Below, one piece after another: positions 43,978 to 52,608 of a stretch of 64,000 nt of DNA. The notes below the pieces were generated by a model that worked only from the letters and a program-made list of their open reading frames with translations, did not search any database and was not told the DNA's origin. The DNA lies in the NCBI GenBank assembly GCA_016719165.1, contig JADKAJ010000003.1:1-64000 (forward strand). The letters are read 5' to 3'. This stretch comes from Chitinophagaceae bacterium (GTDB lineage: Bacteria; Bacteroidota; Bacteroidia; Chitinophagales; Chitinophagaceae). Made by a program: the position numbers and the translations under genes. Numbering within the stretch: the stretch's first letter is position 1; each line of letters begins with the position of its first letter.

Positions 43978-45138
43978 ATGGATATTTCACAAATTATCAA
44001 TGAGCTGGGTGAAGACCGGGAGTACTATTTCAATGCTGTGGCACCACCAATCATGCAGACAAGCAATTTTGCTTTTAATAAAGTGGCTGATTTGAGTAAA
44101 GCGTTTGAAAATGAGATGGGCGGTTACCTTTACAGTCGTGGGTTAAATCCAACGGTCGATATTCTCAGGAAGAAACTGGCTGCATTAGATGGTGCAGAAG
44201 ATTGCCTGGTATTTAATAATGGGGCAGCCGCTATTTTCGCAGGTATTTTTGCTAATTTAAAATACGGTGATCATATTGTATCTGTCAAAGCTCCTTATAC
44301 ATGGGTGCAAAGAATGTTTGATGTGATATTACCCCGCTTCGGAGTTACTGCTACTTATATCAATGGAGGAAAAATTGAAAACTGGGAAAAAGCGACTCAG
44401 CCCAATACCACATTTTATTACCTGGAATCTCCTAATAGCTGGGATTTCGCCATTCAGCCAATCAAAGAAGTAGCAGCACTGGCAAAGTCAAGGGGAATTA
44501 TTACACTAATAGATAATAGTTATTGTACGCCGCTGTATCAAAAACCTGTCGAAATGGGAATTGATATTGCGATGCAAACCGCTACCAAATATATAGGCGG
44601 GCATAGTGATACACTTGGTGGTGTACTCTGTGGCAGTCATGCAATGATGAAAAAGATATTTGACAGCGAATACCTGAATATCGGCAGCGGTATTCAGCCT
44701 TTCAATGCATGGCTGATGATCCGGGGGCTCCGCACATTACCTGCAAGAATTGAGAGAATTACAAAATCAACGGCAGAAGTGGTGCAATACATCAAGCAGC
44801 ATCACAAAGTGGAATTTTTACTTTTCCCGTTTGATGAGACCTTTCCACAATACGAATTGGCTAAAAAGCAAATGAATGGAGCTTGTGGTTTATTCACTTT
44901 TGCATTAAAAACAGATAAAAGAGAGTCCATTGTAAGGTTCTGCGAGTCTTTGCAACATATTATGATGGCCGTTAGCTGGGGCGGGCATGAAAGCCTGGTC
45001 ATTCCTAAGTGTGCCGGTATTCAGCCGGGCGATTTTGACGGATCCAACCGGGAACATCGGTATATCCGTATGTATGTGGGATTAGAGGAATCGAAATACC
45101 TGATAGCAGACCTTGAACAAGCTCTTGCGGGAATTTAA
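43978..45138 (+). CDS. Cys/Met metabolism PLP-dependent lyase/synthase
   Basis: This 386-residue protein starts on the base after the permease stop. It has YLYSRGLNPTVDILRKKLAALDGAEDCLVFNNGAAAIFAG, LIDNSYCTPLYQKP and the Schiff-base Lys in TATKYIGGHSDTLGG, all typical of the cystathionine gamma-synthase/gamma-lyase fold. The usual SxTKY is ATKY here. Substrate could be cystathionine, homocysteine derivatives or methionine. Motifs do not separate these; the coupling with a permease favours catabolism of an imported amino acid. Confidence 0.83.
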   Translation: MDISQIINELGEDREYYFNAVAPPIMQTSNFAFNKVADLSKAFENEMGGYLYSRGLNPTVDILRKKLAALDGAEDCLVFNNGAAAIFAGIFANLKYGDHIVSVKAPYTWVQRMFDVILPRFGVTATYINGGKIENWEKATQPNTTFYYLESPNSWDFAIQPIKEVAALAKSRGIITLIDNSYCTPLYQKPVEMGIDIAMQTATKYIGGHSDTLGGVLCGSHAMMKKIFDSEYLNIGSGIQPFNAWLMIRGLRTLPARIERITKSTAEVVQYIKQHHKVEFLLFPFDETFPQYELAKKQMNGACGLFTFALKTDKRESIVRFCESLQHIMMAVSWGGHESLVIPKCAGIQPGDFDGSNREHRYIRMYVGLEESKYLIADLEQALAGI

Positions 45139-45181
45139 TCCCCGCTTGTCAAAAATCATAACACTGCGGCGGCTTTTCATA

Positions 45182-45189
45182 TATTTTTG
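45182..45189 (+). promoter_or_regulatory. Promoter -7 box TATTTTTG upstream of tolC
   Basis: TATTTTTG matches TAnnTTTG exactly and ends 6 nt before ATG 45196, so the transcript would be leaderless or nearly so. No -33 TTTG at the usual spacing. Confidence 0.45.
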
Positions 45190-45195
45190 CAGTCT

Positions 45196-46644
45196 ATGAA
45201 ACGGAGCATCCAGCTGGCATTTGCATTGTTGATCTTTTCTACTTCATTTGGCCAGGATAAATGGGACATCAGAAGATGTGTTGATCATGCGTTGACAAAT
45301 AATATTTCAGTACGTCAAACAGATTTGCAGTCGCGGTTTTCTGAATTAAGCTACAAACAAAACAAGGGCGGGCAGTTGCCTTCTTTAAATTTTGGAAGCA
45401 GCGTTGGCTACCGGCTTGGCCGGTCAGATAACCCAACTACCGGCGTTCTGGAAGACAATAATTTCCTGAATGTGGGTATGCAATTACAATCCAGTGTCAG
45501 TCTTTTCAACTGGTTTTCACAGAAAAACACTATAGAAGCCAGCCGTCTTTCATGGGAAGCTGATAAAGAGCAGACAAAAAAAATTCAGAACGATATTGCT
45601 TTAAATGTAGCCGTTGCTTACTTACAGATATTACTGGCAAGAGAGCAGGCAAACTTGACAAATGTGCAGGTGGAGCAAACAAAAGCACAATTAGAAAATA
45701 CAAGAAAGAGGGTAGATGCGGGAGTGTTGCCCGAGTTAAATGCAGCAGAGCTGGAAGCACAATTGGCAAGAGACAGTTCAAGTCTTGTAACAGCAGAAGC
45801 ATCTGTACAACAGTTTTTACTGCAAATGAAAGCATTGCTGAATCTTGATGCGGGTGCTTCATTTGATATAGTGACACCTCCGGTTAGTCTGATCCCGCTT
45901 GAAGCACTGGCTGATTTACAGCCTGACGCAGTCTATGGCATTGCAATAAGTACATTGCCACAGCAAAAAGTTAACGAGTTAAGAATTCAGTCTGCCAAAA
46001 AAACGGTGGCGGCAGCAAAAGCTGGTTTATATCCTACGATTAGTGCATTTGGAAGTCTTAGTACCAATGCTATTTCATTCAAAAAAGCAATTTACGACCA
46101 GGTGTTAAATGGCTATTCCCCATCTGGCGCAAGAGCCAATGCCGGTGGCGGCACTTTTTACCCTATTGAAATTCCTAATTATGTAGATGGCAGTAATGTT
46201 GTTGGTTATTATAAACCGGGAAGCATCACCAGGCAATTTAATAGCAATTTCGGTCAAAGCATTGGTATAGGTCTTAATGTCCCCATTTTCAATGGCAGGA
46301 TTGCCCGGACTGCATGGGATCGCTCAAAACTTACGGTGCAGCAGTTTGAATTACAGAAAGAACAGGGTGATATGCAGTTAAAACAGGATATCTACAAAGC
46401 ATATACCGATGCAACAGCAGCATTGCAGAAATTCAACGCAGATAAGAAGAGTGTGCAGGCAGCAGAGAAAGCTTATGATTTTGCCAGTAAAAGGTATGAA
46501 TTAAACCTGTTGTCTACGTATGATCTCATTATTAGCCAGAATAATGTGCAGCGGACTAAGATACAGGCATTGTATTCACAGTATGATTATGTATTCAAAA
46601 TGAAATTGCTCGAGTTTTATAAAGGCCAGGGAATAAAATTGTAA
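45196..46644 (+). CDS. TolC-family outer membrane efflux protein
   Basis: ATG 45196 (MKRSIQLAFALLIFSTSFGQ) gives a signal peptide and 482 residues. Two OEP repeats are visible: heptad-rich helices around residues 35-60 and 110-215 (QTKKIQNDIALNVAVAYLQILLAREQ) and again at 380-470 (RYELNLLSTYDLIISQNNVQRTK). It forms the trimeric outer membrane channel. The membrane fusion protein follows after 32 nt, so the two form a pump operon. Confidence 0.9.
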   Translation: MKRSIQLAFALLIFSTSFGQDKWDIRRCVDHALTNNISVRQTDLQSRFSELSYKQNKGGQLPSLNFGSSVGYRLGRSDNPTTGVLEDNNFLNVGMQLQSSVSLFNWFSQKNTIEASRLSWEADKEQTKKIQNDIALNVAVAYLQILLAREQANLTNVQVEQTKAQLENTRKRVDAGVLPELNAAELEAQLARDSSSLVTAEASVQQFLLQMKALLNLDAGASFDIVTPPVSLIPLEALADLQPDAVYGIAISTLPQQKVNELRIQSAKKTVAAAKAGLYPTISAFGSLSTNAISFKKAIYDQVLNGYSPSGARANAGGGTFYPIEIPNYVDGSNVVGYYKPGSITRQFNSNFGQSIGIGLNVPIFNGRIARTAWDRSKLTVQQFELQKEQGDMQLKQDIYKAYTDATAALQKFNADKKSVQAAEKAYDFASKRYELNLLSTYDLIISQNNVQRTKIQALYSQYDYVFKMKLLEFYKGQGIKL

Positions 46645-46676
46645 ACTTTCAGATCAAATTTTAATAAAAATATACG

Positions 46677-48023
46677 ATGAATAAGAAATTGAAATGGGGA
46701 TTGATTGTAGTAGCAGTGTTGGGGGCTGGATTCTTTCTTGTAAAGAAATTCGGGAGTAAGGATAAAACGGAGAAGGTCGCCATTGAAAAAGCGATCAAAC
46801 GTACAATTATCGAAACGGTCAATGCCAGCGGAAAGGTTTACCCGGAAGTGGAAGTAAAAATAAGCCCGGATATTTCCGGCGAGATTACCGAATTGAATGT
46901 AGAAGAAGGGGATAGTGTAAGAAAAGGACAGGTGCTTGCCCGTATTTATGCTGATATTTATGCATTGCAAAGAGACGAAGCTGCATCAAGGGTAAACCAG
47001 TCTTCTGCTACTGTCGATAACAGCAAAGCAGCTTTAGAGGCTTTAAAAGCTAATCTTGAACTGGCACAACAGACCTATAACCGGAACAAAAAATTGTTTG
47101 ATGACAAAGTAATTTCCAAATCCGAACTGGAACAGTATGAAACTACTTTGAAGTCGGCAAAGTCTAATCTTAATGCTGCTGAACAAAATATAAAAGGGCT
47201 TCGGGCCAGTGTACAGGGAACCCAGGTTGGTTTAAGCAAGGCAAACAAGGATTTAAGCCGAGCCACACTTACAGCTCCGATGGATGGAGTGATATCGTCA
47301 TTGAAAATAAAGAAAGGAGAAAGAGTGGCCGGTAACAGTTTTAACGTAGGTACAGAAATGATGACGGTGGCTGATATGTCTGTACTGGAAGTTAGAGTGG
47401 ATGTGGGAGAAAACGATATTGTAAAAATCAATATTGGCGATTCAGCAGATGTGGAAGTGGACGCATATAATAATCGCAAGTTTAAAGGGATTGTTACAAA
47501 AATAGCAAGCAGTACAAAAAGTACATCACTGGCTTCCACCAATGATGTTACGAATTACGAAGTGAGGATAAGATTAGATAAGGAGTCATATAAAGATCTT
47601 GGTAACCGTACTTTTCCTTTTCGTCCGGGTATGAATGCCAGTGCGGACATTAAAACAAGAAGGGTGGATAATGTATTAGCCGTGCCCATTTCAGCTGTAA
47701 ATGCAAGGGTAAAAGGAAGTGACCAGAGTATGGCAGATAAAAAGAAGGAAAAAGAGGATAGCAAAGGGGAAGAAGGGAATGATGTTTCAGCTACTGTTGA
47801 AGGGGATGAACTGGAAGAAGTGGCTTTTGTATTGCAAAAAGATGGAACTGTTAAAAAAATAGTAGTAAAATCCGGAATACAGGATATCAATTATATTGAA
47901 ATACTCAGTGGATTAAAAGAAGGAGACGAAGTGGTGGTTGCGCCATATGCAGCAGTTAGCAAAAATCTGAAAGATGGTATGAAGGTAAAAGTAGTGACGA
48001 AGGATAAATTGTTTGAAAAATAA
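46677..48023 (+). CDS. HlyD/MacA-family periplasmic efflux adaptor
   Basis: This 448-residue protein has an N-terminal membrane anchor (GLIVVAVLGAGFFLV), a lipoyl/barrel-sandwich hybrid domain split by a long coiled-coil hairpin (residues about 95-180), and the ATLTAPMDGVISSL junction, followed by beta-barrel and membrane-proximal domains. A low-complexity acidic/Lys insertion (KKEKEDSKGEEGND) lies at about 360-375. It pairs with the upstream TolC protein. No ABC permease (MacB) or RND pump follows; the operon ends at a terminator. Confidence 0.88.
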   Translation: MNKKLKWGLIVVAVLGAGFFLVKKFGSKDKTEKVAIEKAIKRTIIETVNASGKVYPEVEVKISPDISGEITELNVEEGDSVRKGQVLARIYADIYALQRDEAASRVNQSSATVDNSKAALEALKANLELAQQTYNRNKKLFDDKVISKSELEQYETTLKSAKSNLNAAEQNIKGLRASVQGTQVGLSKANKDLSRATLTAPMDGVISSLKIKKGERVAGNSFNVGTEMMTVADMSVLEVRVDVGENDIVKINIGDSADVEVDAYNNRKFKGIVTKIASSTKSTSLASTNDVTNYEVRIRLDKESYKDLGNRTFPFRPGMNASADIKTRRVDNVLAVPISAVNARVKGSDQSMADKKKEKEDSKGEEGNDVSATVEGDELEEVAFVLQKDGTVKKIVVKSGIQDINYIEILSGLKEGDEVVVAPYAAVSKNLKDGMKVKVVTKDKLFEK

Positions 48024-48055
48024 CTGTATCGGAAACAATAAAATGAATTAGTGGT

Positions 48056-48086
48056 AAAACCCGGTTTATTCCGGGTTTTCTTTTTT
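48056..48086 (+). terminator. Rho-independent terminator after the efflux genes
   Basis: A 9-bp stem AAAACCCGG/CCGGGTTTT with loop TTTATT is followed by CTTTTTT, 32 nt after the adaptor stop. Confidence 0.85.
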
Positions 48087-48152
48087 ACGGAGTATTTTAT
48101 TCCTTTATTACCTTTATTGTTTACAATTATTTTTTCAACGAAATCAGGGTTC

Positions 48153-49190
48153 ATGACTTTTGGAATTATCGGTAGTGGCAGTTGGGCTACAGCATTGGCC
48201 AAAATGCTGACAGATAGCAAGCACCCCATTAACTGGTGGATCAGAAATGCAGATACAATCAGCTACATCAAAAAGAGAAGCCACAATCCTCAATATTTAA
48301 GTTCAGCCAAGTTTGATGTGTCATTGCTTACAATGTCAACAGATGTAAAGGAAGTAGTGAAACAGTCAGATGTGTTGGTTATAGCTGTTCCGTCCGCCTA
48401 TGCAGAAGGAAGCCTTTCTGGTCTGCAACCCGAAGACTGGAAGAATAAAAAAATTGTTTCAGCAATAAAAGGATTATTGCCTGATAAGAATATGCTTCTT
48501 AATGAGTATTTAAAGCTGGAATTCAATATACCGCTTGAAAATTACTTTGCCGTACTCGGTCCCTGCCATGCAGAAGAGGTGGCAGAAGAAAAATTGTCCT
48601 ATCTCACTTTCTCAGGAATTGATATAGTGACCGCCTCAGAAATTGCTTCTCATTTTACTACTGATTTCATCAGTACAGTTGTAAATCATGATATTTTAGG
48701 CGTGCAATATGCTGCAGTTTTAAAAAATATATATGCACTGGGTGCCGGTATTGCCCATGGGCTTGACTACGGGGATAATTTCCTGAGTGTTTATATTGCC
48801 AATGCCGCCGATGAAATGGCGGGGTTTTTAAGAAAATTCGGTGCGGAGCATATTACCGTAGGTGAACATGATGGCGAAGATCCCGTCACCCACAGGAAAA
48901 CACCCAACTATGCTGCTTCTGTGTACCTGGGTGACTTACTGGTAACCTGTTATTCACTCCATAGCCGTAATCGTCGATTTGGAAATATGATCGGCCGGGG
49001 TTATTCTGTGAAGGCTGCCGAGTTGGAAATGAACATGGTGGCGGAAGGGTATAATGCAGCAAAATGTATTTTTATTATCAATAAATCACTCGATGCTGGT
49101 ATTCCTATAGCGGAGACAATTTATAAAATATTGTGGGAAGATGTTAAAGCTTCAGAGGGCTTTAAACGGATAGAACAGGTGCTGGTCTGA
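48153..49190 (+). CDS. gpsA: NAD(P)H-dependent glycerol-3-phosphate dehydrogenase
   Basis: ATG 48153 (MTFGIIGSGSWATALAKML) gives 345 residues; the upstream frame runs through the terminator and is rejected. The dinucleotide motif is IIGSGSWATALA. VLGPCHAEEVAEE and the catalytic Lys in YAAVLKNIYALGAGIAHGLDYGDN match GpsA. The enzyme reduces dihydroxyacetone phosphate to sn-glycerol 3-phosphate for phospholipids. Confidence 0.92.
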   Translation: MTFGIIGSGSWATALAKMLTDSKHPINWWIRNADTISYIKKRSHNPQYLSSAKFDVSLLTMSTDVKEVVKQSDVLVIAVPSAYAEGSLSGLQPEDWKNKKIVSAIKGLLPDKNMLLNEYLKLEFNIPLENYFAVLGPCHAEEVAEEKLSYLTFSGIDIVTASEIASHFTTDFISTVVNHDILGVQYAAVLKNIYALGAGIAHGLDYGDNFLSVYIANAADEMAGFLRKFGAEHITVGEHDGEDPVTHRKTPNYAASVYLGDLLVTCYSLHSRNRRFGNMIGRGYSVKAAELEMNMVAEGYNAAKCIFIINKSLDAGIPIAETIYKILWEDVKASEGFKRIEQVLV

Positions 49191-49207
49191 CCAGTAAATG
49201 TTGCCCT

Positions 49208-49318
49208 ATGCCACTGTTTTATCACGGATTTGTACCTGCTGCTATATTGATAATGATAGCTTGCCTGGTAGTCAGTCAGATCTATAAATATTTCCGCCGT
49301 CAGTATTATAAGGAATAA
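49208..49318 (+). CDS. Candidate 36-residue single-span membrane protein
   Basis: ATG 49208 opens 36 residues: a short N-terminus, one hydrophobic helix (PAAILIMIACLVVSQIY) and a basic/aromatic tail (KYFRRQYYKE). It lies 17 nt after gpsA on the same strand. The composition is that of a small inner membrane protein, but there is no family match. Confidence 0.4.
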   Translation: MPLFYHGFVPAAILIMIACLVVSQIYKYFRRQYYKE

Positions 49319-49368
49319 ATTTATTGCTTTGAAAATTTTAACTTCACAGCTGTTAAAATAATTAGTTC

Positions 49369-49575
49369 ATGGTAAATTTTTTCCAGGTTTTGTTTTTAGT
49401 CGCTGCTATTATTTTACTTGTTGTTAATGTTCAGGCCTTTAATTTATGGCAGGAAAGCCGGAAAGAAAGTGCAACTAAACCATACCCCATCAAATGGTTC
49501 AATTTTATTCTAACGTCCCTGGTAGCCCTTGGCTGTTTGCTGAATATTATCGTAGCCTGGATCAAAAAAGGTTAA
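49369..49575 (+). CDS. Small two-helix membrane protein, unknown function
   Basis: This 68-residue protein has two membrane helices (FFQVLFLVAAIILLVV and NFILTSLVALGCLLNIIVAWI) separated by a polar loop. I do not recognise a family. It ends overlapping the convergent hemW stop by 4 nt. Confidence 0.6.
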   Translation: MVNFFQVLFLVAAIILLVVNVQAFNLWQESRKESATKPYPIKWFNFILTSLVALGCLLNIIVAWIKKG

Positions 49576-50681
49576 CAGAACAGATCGGCTGCAATCCCAT
49601 CCGCCAGCAGTTTGCCTTCTCTTGTTAGGACCAGATGATTATTTCCCTGCTTCAGTAAAAGGGTATCGATATATCTTTTACTTTTCTTCAAAATATTTGC
49701 CACTTCATCATTTGTTAAACTTCCCAGGTCGATGCCTTCACTGGTACGCAGCGCAATCATGATATATTCGTTTAGTTGTTGTTCTCTTGTCAGCACTTCC
49801 TTTTCAAAAGGGATTTCTCCTTTATTAATGGATTCTATGTAAATATTATTATTGGCAATATTCCATTGCCTGGTTGTTTTGTTAAAAGAATGGGCTGAAG
49901 GACCGATGCCGAGATATTTTTTACCACTCCAATACGATGAGTTATGACGGCTTCGCCAGCCTGGTTTGGCAAAATTGGATATTTCATAGTGTTCATAGCC
50001 GGCTTCTTCCAGCCATTGCATCAGTAACAAAAATTGTTCTGATTGTTTATCGGGATTTACACCTGCTGATTTTTGGTGCTTTATCAATTTGTCAAGGGGT
50101 GTCTTTGGTTCCACTGTTAAGGCGTAGCAGGATAGGTGGGGGATATTGAGCGAAATGGCTGTTTCGATATTTTTTTTCCACTTTTCGTTTGTTAAGGCTG
50201 GCGTACCATAGATCAGATCAATAGTGATGTTGTCAAAATATTTTTTGGCCAATTCTAAGTTATCAATGGCCTGTTTAGCATTGTGAGCCCGGTTCATCCA
50301 CAAAAGGTCTTCTTCAAAAAAACTTTGAATACCGATGCTTAACCTATTGATGCCTGCTTCTTTCCAGCCAGCCAGTTTATCTTCCGTAATATCATCAGGA
50401 TTTGCTTCAAGGGTTATTTCAGCATTTTGAGAAACAGTAAAACAGGATTGTATCTTTAAAATAATACTATGTATTTCATCGATTGTTCCTAAACTTGGTG
50501 TGCCTCCGCCGAAATAGATGGTTTCAACAGGTTCTGGCTGAAGGTAATCTTTTTGTAACCCAATTTCCTTCAATAAAGATGTAAATAATTCGTTTTTGTA
50601 CCGTAAGGATGTTGTAAAATGGAAATTGCAATAATGACAGGCCTGCCTGCAAAACGGAATATGTATATAGATGCCAGCCAA
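49572..50681 (-). CDS. hemW: HemW-type radical SAM heme chaperone
   Basis: This 369-residue protein has the radical SAM cluster motif in HIPFCRQACHYCNFH (C-x3-C-x2-C), YFGGGTPSLG, EANPDDIT, GIQSFFEEDL and the RHNSSYWSG segment (HN-x-x-YW) diagnostic for HemW rather than the CPDH HemN. It starts a short divergent gap from the Omp85 gene. HemW binds heme and delivers it to target proteins; the older name is oxygen-independent coproporphyrinogen oxidase-like. Confidence 0.9.
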   Translation of the reverse strand: MAGIYIHIPFCRQACHYCNFHFTTSLRYKNELFTSLLKEIGLQKDYLQPEPVETIYFGGGTPSLGTIDEIHSIILKIQSCFTVSQNAEITLEANPDDITEDKLAGWKEAGINRLSIGIQSFFEEDLLWMNRAHNAKQAIDNLELAKKYFDNITIDLIYGTPALTNEKWKKNIETAISLNIPHLSCYALTVEPKTPLDKLIKHQKSAGVNPDKQSEQFLLLMQWLEEAGYEHYEISNFAKPGWRSRHNSSYWSGKKYLGIGPSAHSFNKTTRQWNIANNNIYIESINKGEIPFEKEVLTREQQLNEYIMIALRTSEGIDLGSLTNDEVANILKKSKRYIDTLLLKQGNNHLVLTREGKLLADGIAADLFC

Positions 50682-50714
50682 AGTGTTTAATATTTAATGA
50701 ATAATTTAGCGACA

Positions 50715-50732
50715 TCCCGCCGGCTATCGGGA
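50715..50732. repeat. Short hairpin repeat in the hemW-Omp85 gap
   Basis: TCCCG and CGGGA flank CCGGCTAT, giving a GC-rich 5-bp hairpin in an AT-rich divergent gap. It resembles dispersed GC-rich palindromes common between genes in related genomes. An in-frame ATG at 50697 precedes it, but ATG 50748 after it gives a proper signal peptide. Confidence 0.35.
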
Positions 50733-50747
50733 CAGGTGAAAAACCAC

Positions 50748-52553
50748 ATGAGAAAATTCAGACTGCAAATATCGGTTCTTGTTCTGTTGTTGATGAGCAT
50801 TTATACATCAGCGCAGGGTAAATATAATTTACATATCCGTGGGGCTGAAAAAGATACTGCATTACTGATCTCCCGGCTAGGCCTGCAAACTAGTTTTACA
50901 TCCCAGATTTCCTGTTCAGAATATATCAGCAAGTTAACTGGTATTTTGCAATCTAAGGGCTATGCTACTGCATCCATCGACAGCATCAGGTATGACTCCT
51001 CGGATGCTTATATGGTTTTATTTGCGGGAGAAAGATATCTGTGGGCCCGGATAGATGCGAAAAACATCGATCCTTCTATTTTAGATGGTGTAGGATGGCG
51101 GGAGAAAGTATTTATGAATAAGCCAATGGATTTTGCACAGCTTCAGGCCTGGCAGGAAAAGCTGTTGAAGTACCTGGAGAATAACGGTTACCCCTTTTCG
51201 AAAATTTATCTTGATAGCCTGCAACTGGAGAATGAAATGGTATCGGCTCAAATAAAAGCAGACAAAGGGCCATTATACAAGATTGACAGCATTCGTATTT
51301 TTGGTGATGCCAAAATCGCTAACAGTTATCTCCAGCGATATCTTGATATTCCCAATGGTAGTATATACAATAAAGAAAAATTGTTGCGTATCAATCAGAA
51401 AATGCGGGAGCTCACGTATGTAGAAGAAGAAAGGCCCTTTGATATTACTATGCTGGGTACAGGATCTGTATTAAACATGTATCTAAAGCAGAAGAAAAGC
51501 AGCCAGATAAATGCCCTGGTTGGATTTTTACCTAACAATGATCAGCTGGCATCTAAAAAAATATTAATAACCGGCGAGGCGAATATTTTGTTGAGAAATT
51601 CATTAGGAGCTGGTGAAACAATTGGTTTGAACTGGCAACAGCTGCAGGTGAAGTCGCCCCGGCTGAACCTCTTGTACCAGCACCCTTATCTTTTCCAATC
51701 GCCTTATGGGCTTGATTTTTCATTTGAAATGTTTCGTAAGGACAGCAATTTTGTCAACGTTAATTTTCAGCTGGGGGCACAATATGTTGTAAATAAAAGC
51801 CAGGCAGGCAAGCTATTTATTCAGCGGTTTCAGACTATAGTTAGCCAGGGCGGAGTCGATTCTGCATTCATTCTGAATAACCGGAAGTTGCCCGATGTAG
51901 GAGATGTAAGTTCTTTCAATGTAGGTGTGGATTATGAATTGAATACTACTGACTACCGGCTAAATCCCCGAAAAGGAAATGAGTTTCGTATTATCACATC
52001 GGTGGGAACAAAAAAATTGAGAAAAAATAATGAGATACTGGAATTAAAAGACCCCTCTGATCCATCGTTTGATTTTGACAGGCTTTATGATACGGTTAAA
52101 TTGAAAACTTACCAGCTTCGGGTAAAGCTGGTGGCTGCAAAATATTTTCCCTTTGCCAATAAGCGGAGTACTGTAAAGGCAGCCATCAATGCCGGAATGT
52201 TTCAAAGTGGTAATATTTTTCGAAATGAACTTTTCCAGCTGGGCGGATATAGATTACTGAGAGGTTTTGATGAAGAAAGTCAGTATTTATCGCAATTTGC
52301 TATTGCAACCATGGAATACCGTTACCTGGTTGGGCAAAATTCTTTTTTCTATGTGCTGGCGGATGGGGGATGGGGAAGAAACAACAGCCTTAACACCAAT
52401 GTTAATTATACCTACTTTGGAACAGGCCTTGGTCTTGCATTTGAAACAAAAGCCGGTATTTTCAATCTGGCCTGGGCAGTTGGGAAAAGAAATGATACCG
52501 AATTGAACCTTCGTCAATCAAAGATTCACTTTGGTTTTGTGAATTATTTTTAA
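50748..52553 (+). CDS. Omp85-superfamily (BamA/TamA-like) outer membrane protein
   Basis: ATG 50748 (MRKFRLQISVLVLLLMS) provides a signal peptide ending near SAQG and 601 residues. Residues about 40-230 form POTRA-like domains (SKGYATASIDSIRY, LENNGYPFSKIYLDS). The C-terminal barrel carries the conserved loop-6 motif QLGGYRLLRGFDEES (variant of VRGF) and ends in a phenylalanine (FGFVNYF). It has fewer POTRA repeats than BamA, so it is likely a TamA-like assembly or lipoprotein/surface transport factor. Downstream genes may be cotranscribed or use the promoter at 52584. Confidence 0.82.
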   Translation: MRKFRLQISVLVLLLMSIYTSAQGKYNLHIRGAEKDTALLISRLGLQTSFTSQISCSEYISKLTGILQSKGYATASIDSIRYDSSDAYMVLFAGERYLWARIDAKNIDPSILDGVGWREKVFMNKPMDFAQLQAWQEKLLKYLENNGYPFSKIYLDSLQLENEMVSAQIKADKGPLYKIDSIRIFGDAKIANSYLQRYLDIPNGSIYNKEKLLRINQKMRELTYVEEERPFDITMLGTGSVLNMYLKQKKSSQINALVGFLPNNDQLASKKILITGEANILLRNSLGAGETIGLNWQQLQVKSPRLNLLYQHPYLFQSPYGLDFSFEMFRKDSNFVNVNFQLGAQYVVNKSQAGKLFIQRFQTIVSQGGVDSAFILNNRKLPDVGDVSSFNVGVDYELNTTDYRLNPRKGNEFRIITSVGTKKLRKNNEILELKDPSDPSFDFDRLYDTVKLKTYQLRVKLVAAKYFPFANKRSTVKAAINAGMFQSGNIFRNELFQLGGYRLLRGFDEESQYLSQFAIATMEYRYLVGQNSFFYVLADGGWGRNNSLNTNVNYTYFGTGLGLAFETKAGIFNLAWAVGKRNDTELNLRQSKIHFGFVNYF

Positions 52554-52583
52554 ATCGTTGCATAGAGTCGGACTCCACTTTAA

Positions 52584-52591
52584 TACTTTTG
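52584..52591 (+). promoter_or_regulatory. Promoter -7 box TACTTTTG
   Basis: TACTTTTG matches TAnnTTTG exactly, 17 nt before a TTG at 52609 that opens a clear signal peptide. This supports TTG 52609 over the upstream TTG 52558. Confidence 0.5.
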
Positions 52592-52608
52592 CATCACAAC
52601 ATTCTTAC

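Noticed and set aside
47075..47890. Long open frames on the - strand within the efflux adaptor gene (also 41565-42395 on + within the second TonB receptor)
   Set aside because: Ser/Ile- or Cys/Val-rich translations without domain motifs, mirror images of real genes on the other strand.
48051..48152. GpsA N-terminal extension with a hydrophobic segment
   Set aside because: It passes through the terminator at 48056-48086; the dinucleotide motif starts at ATG 48153.
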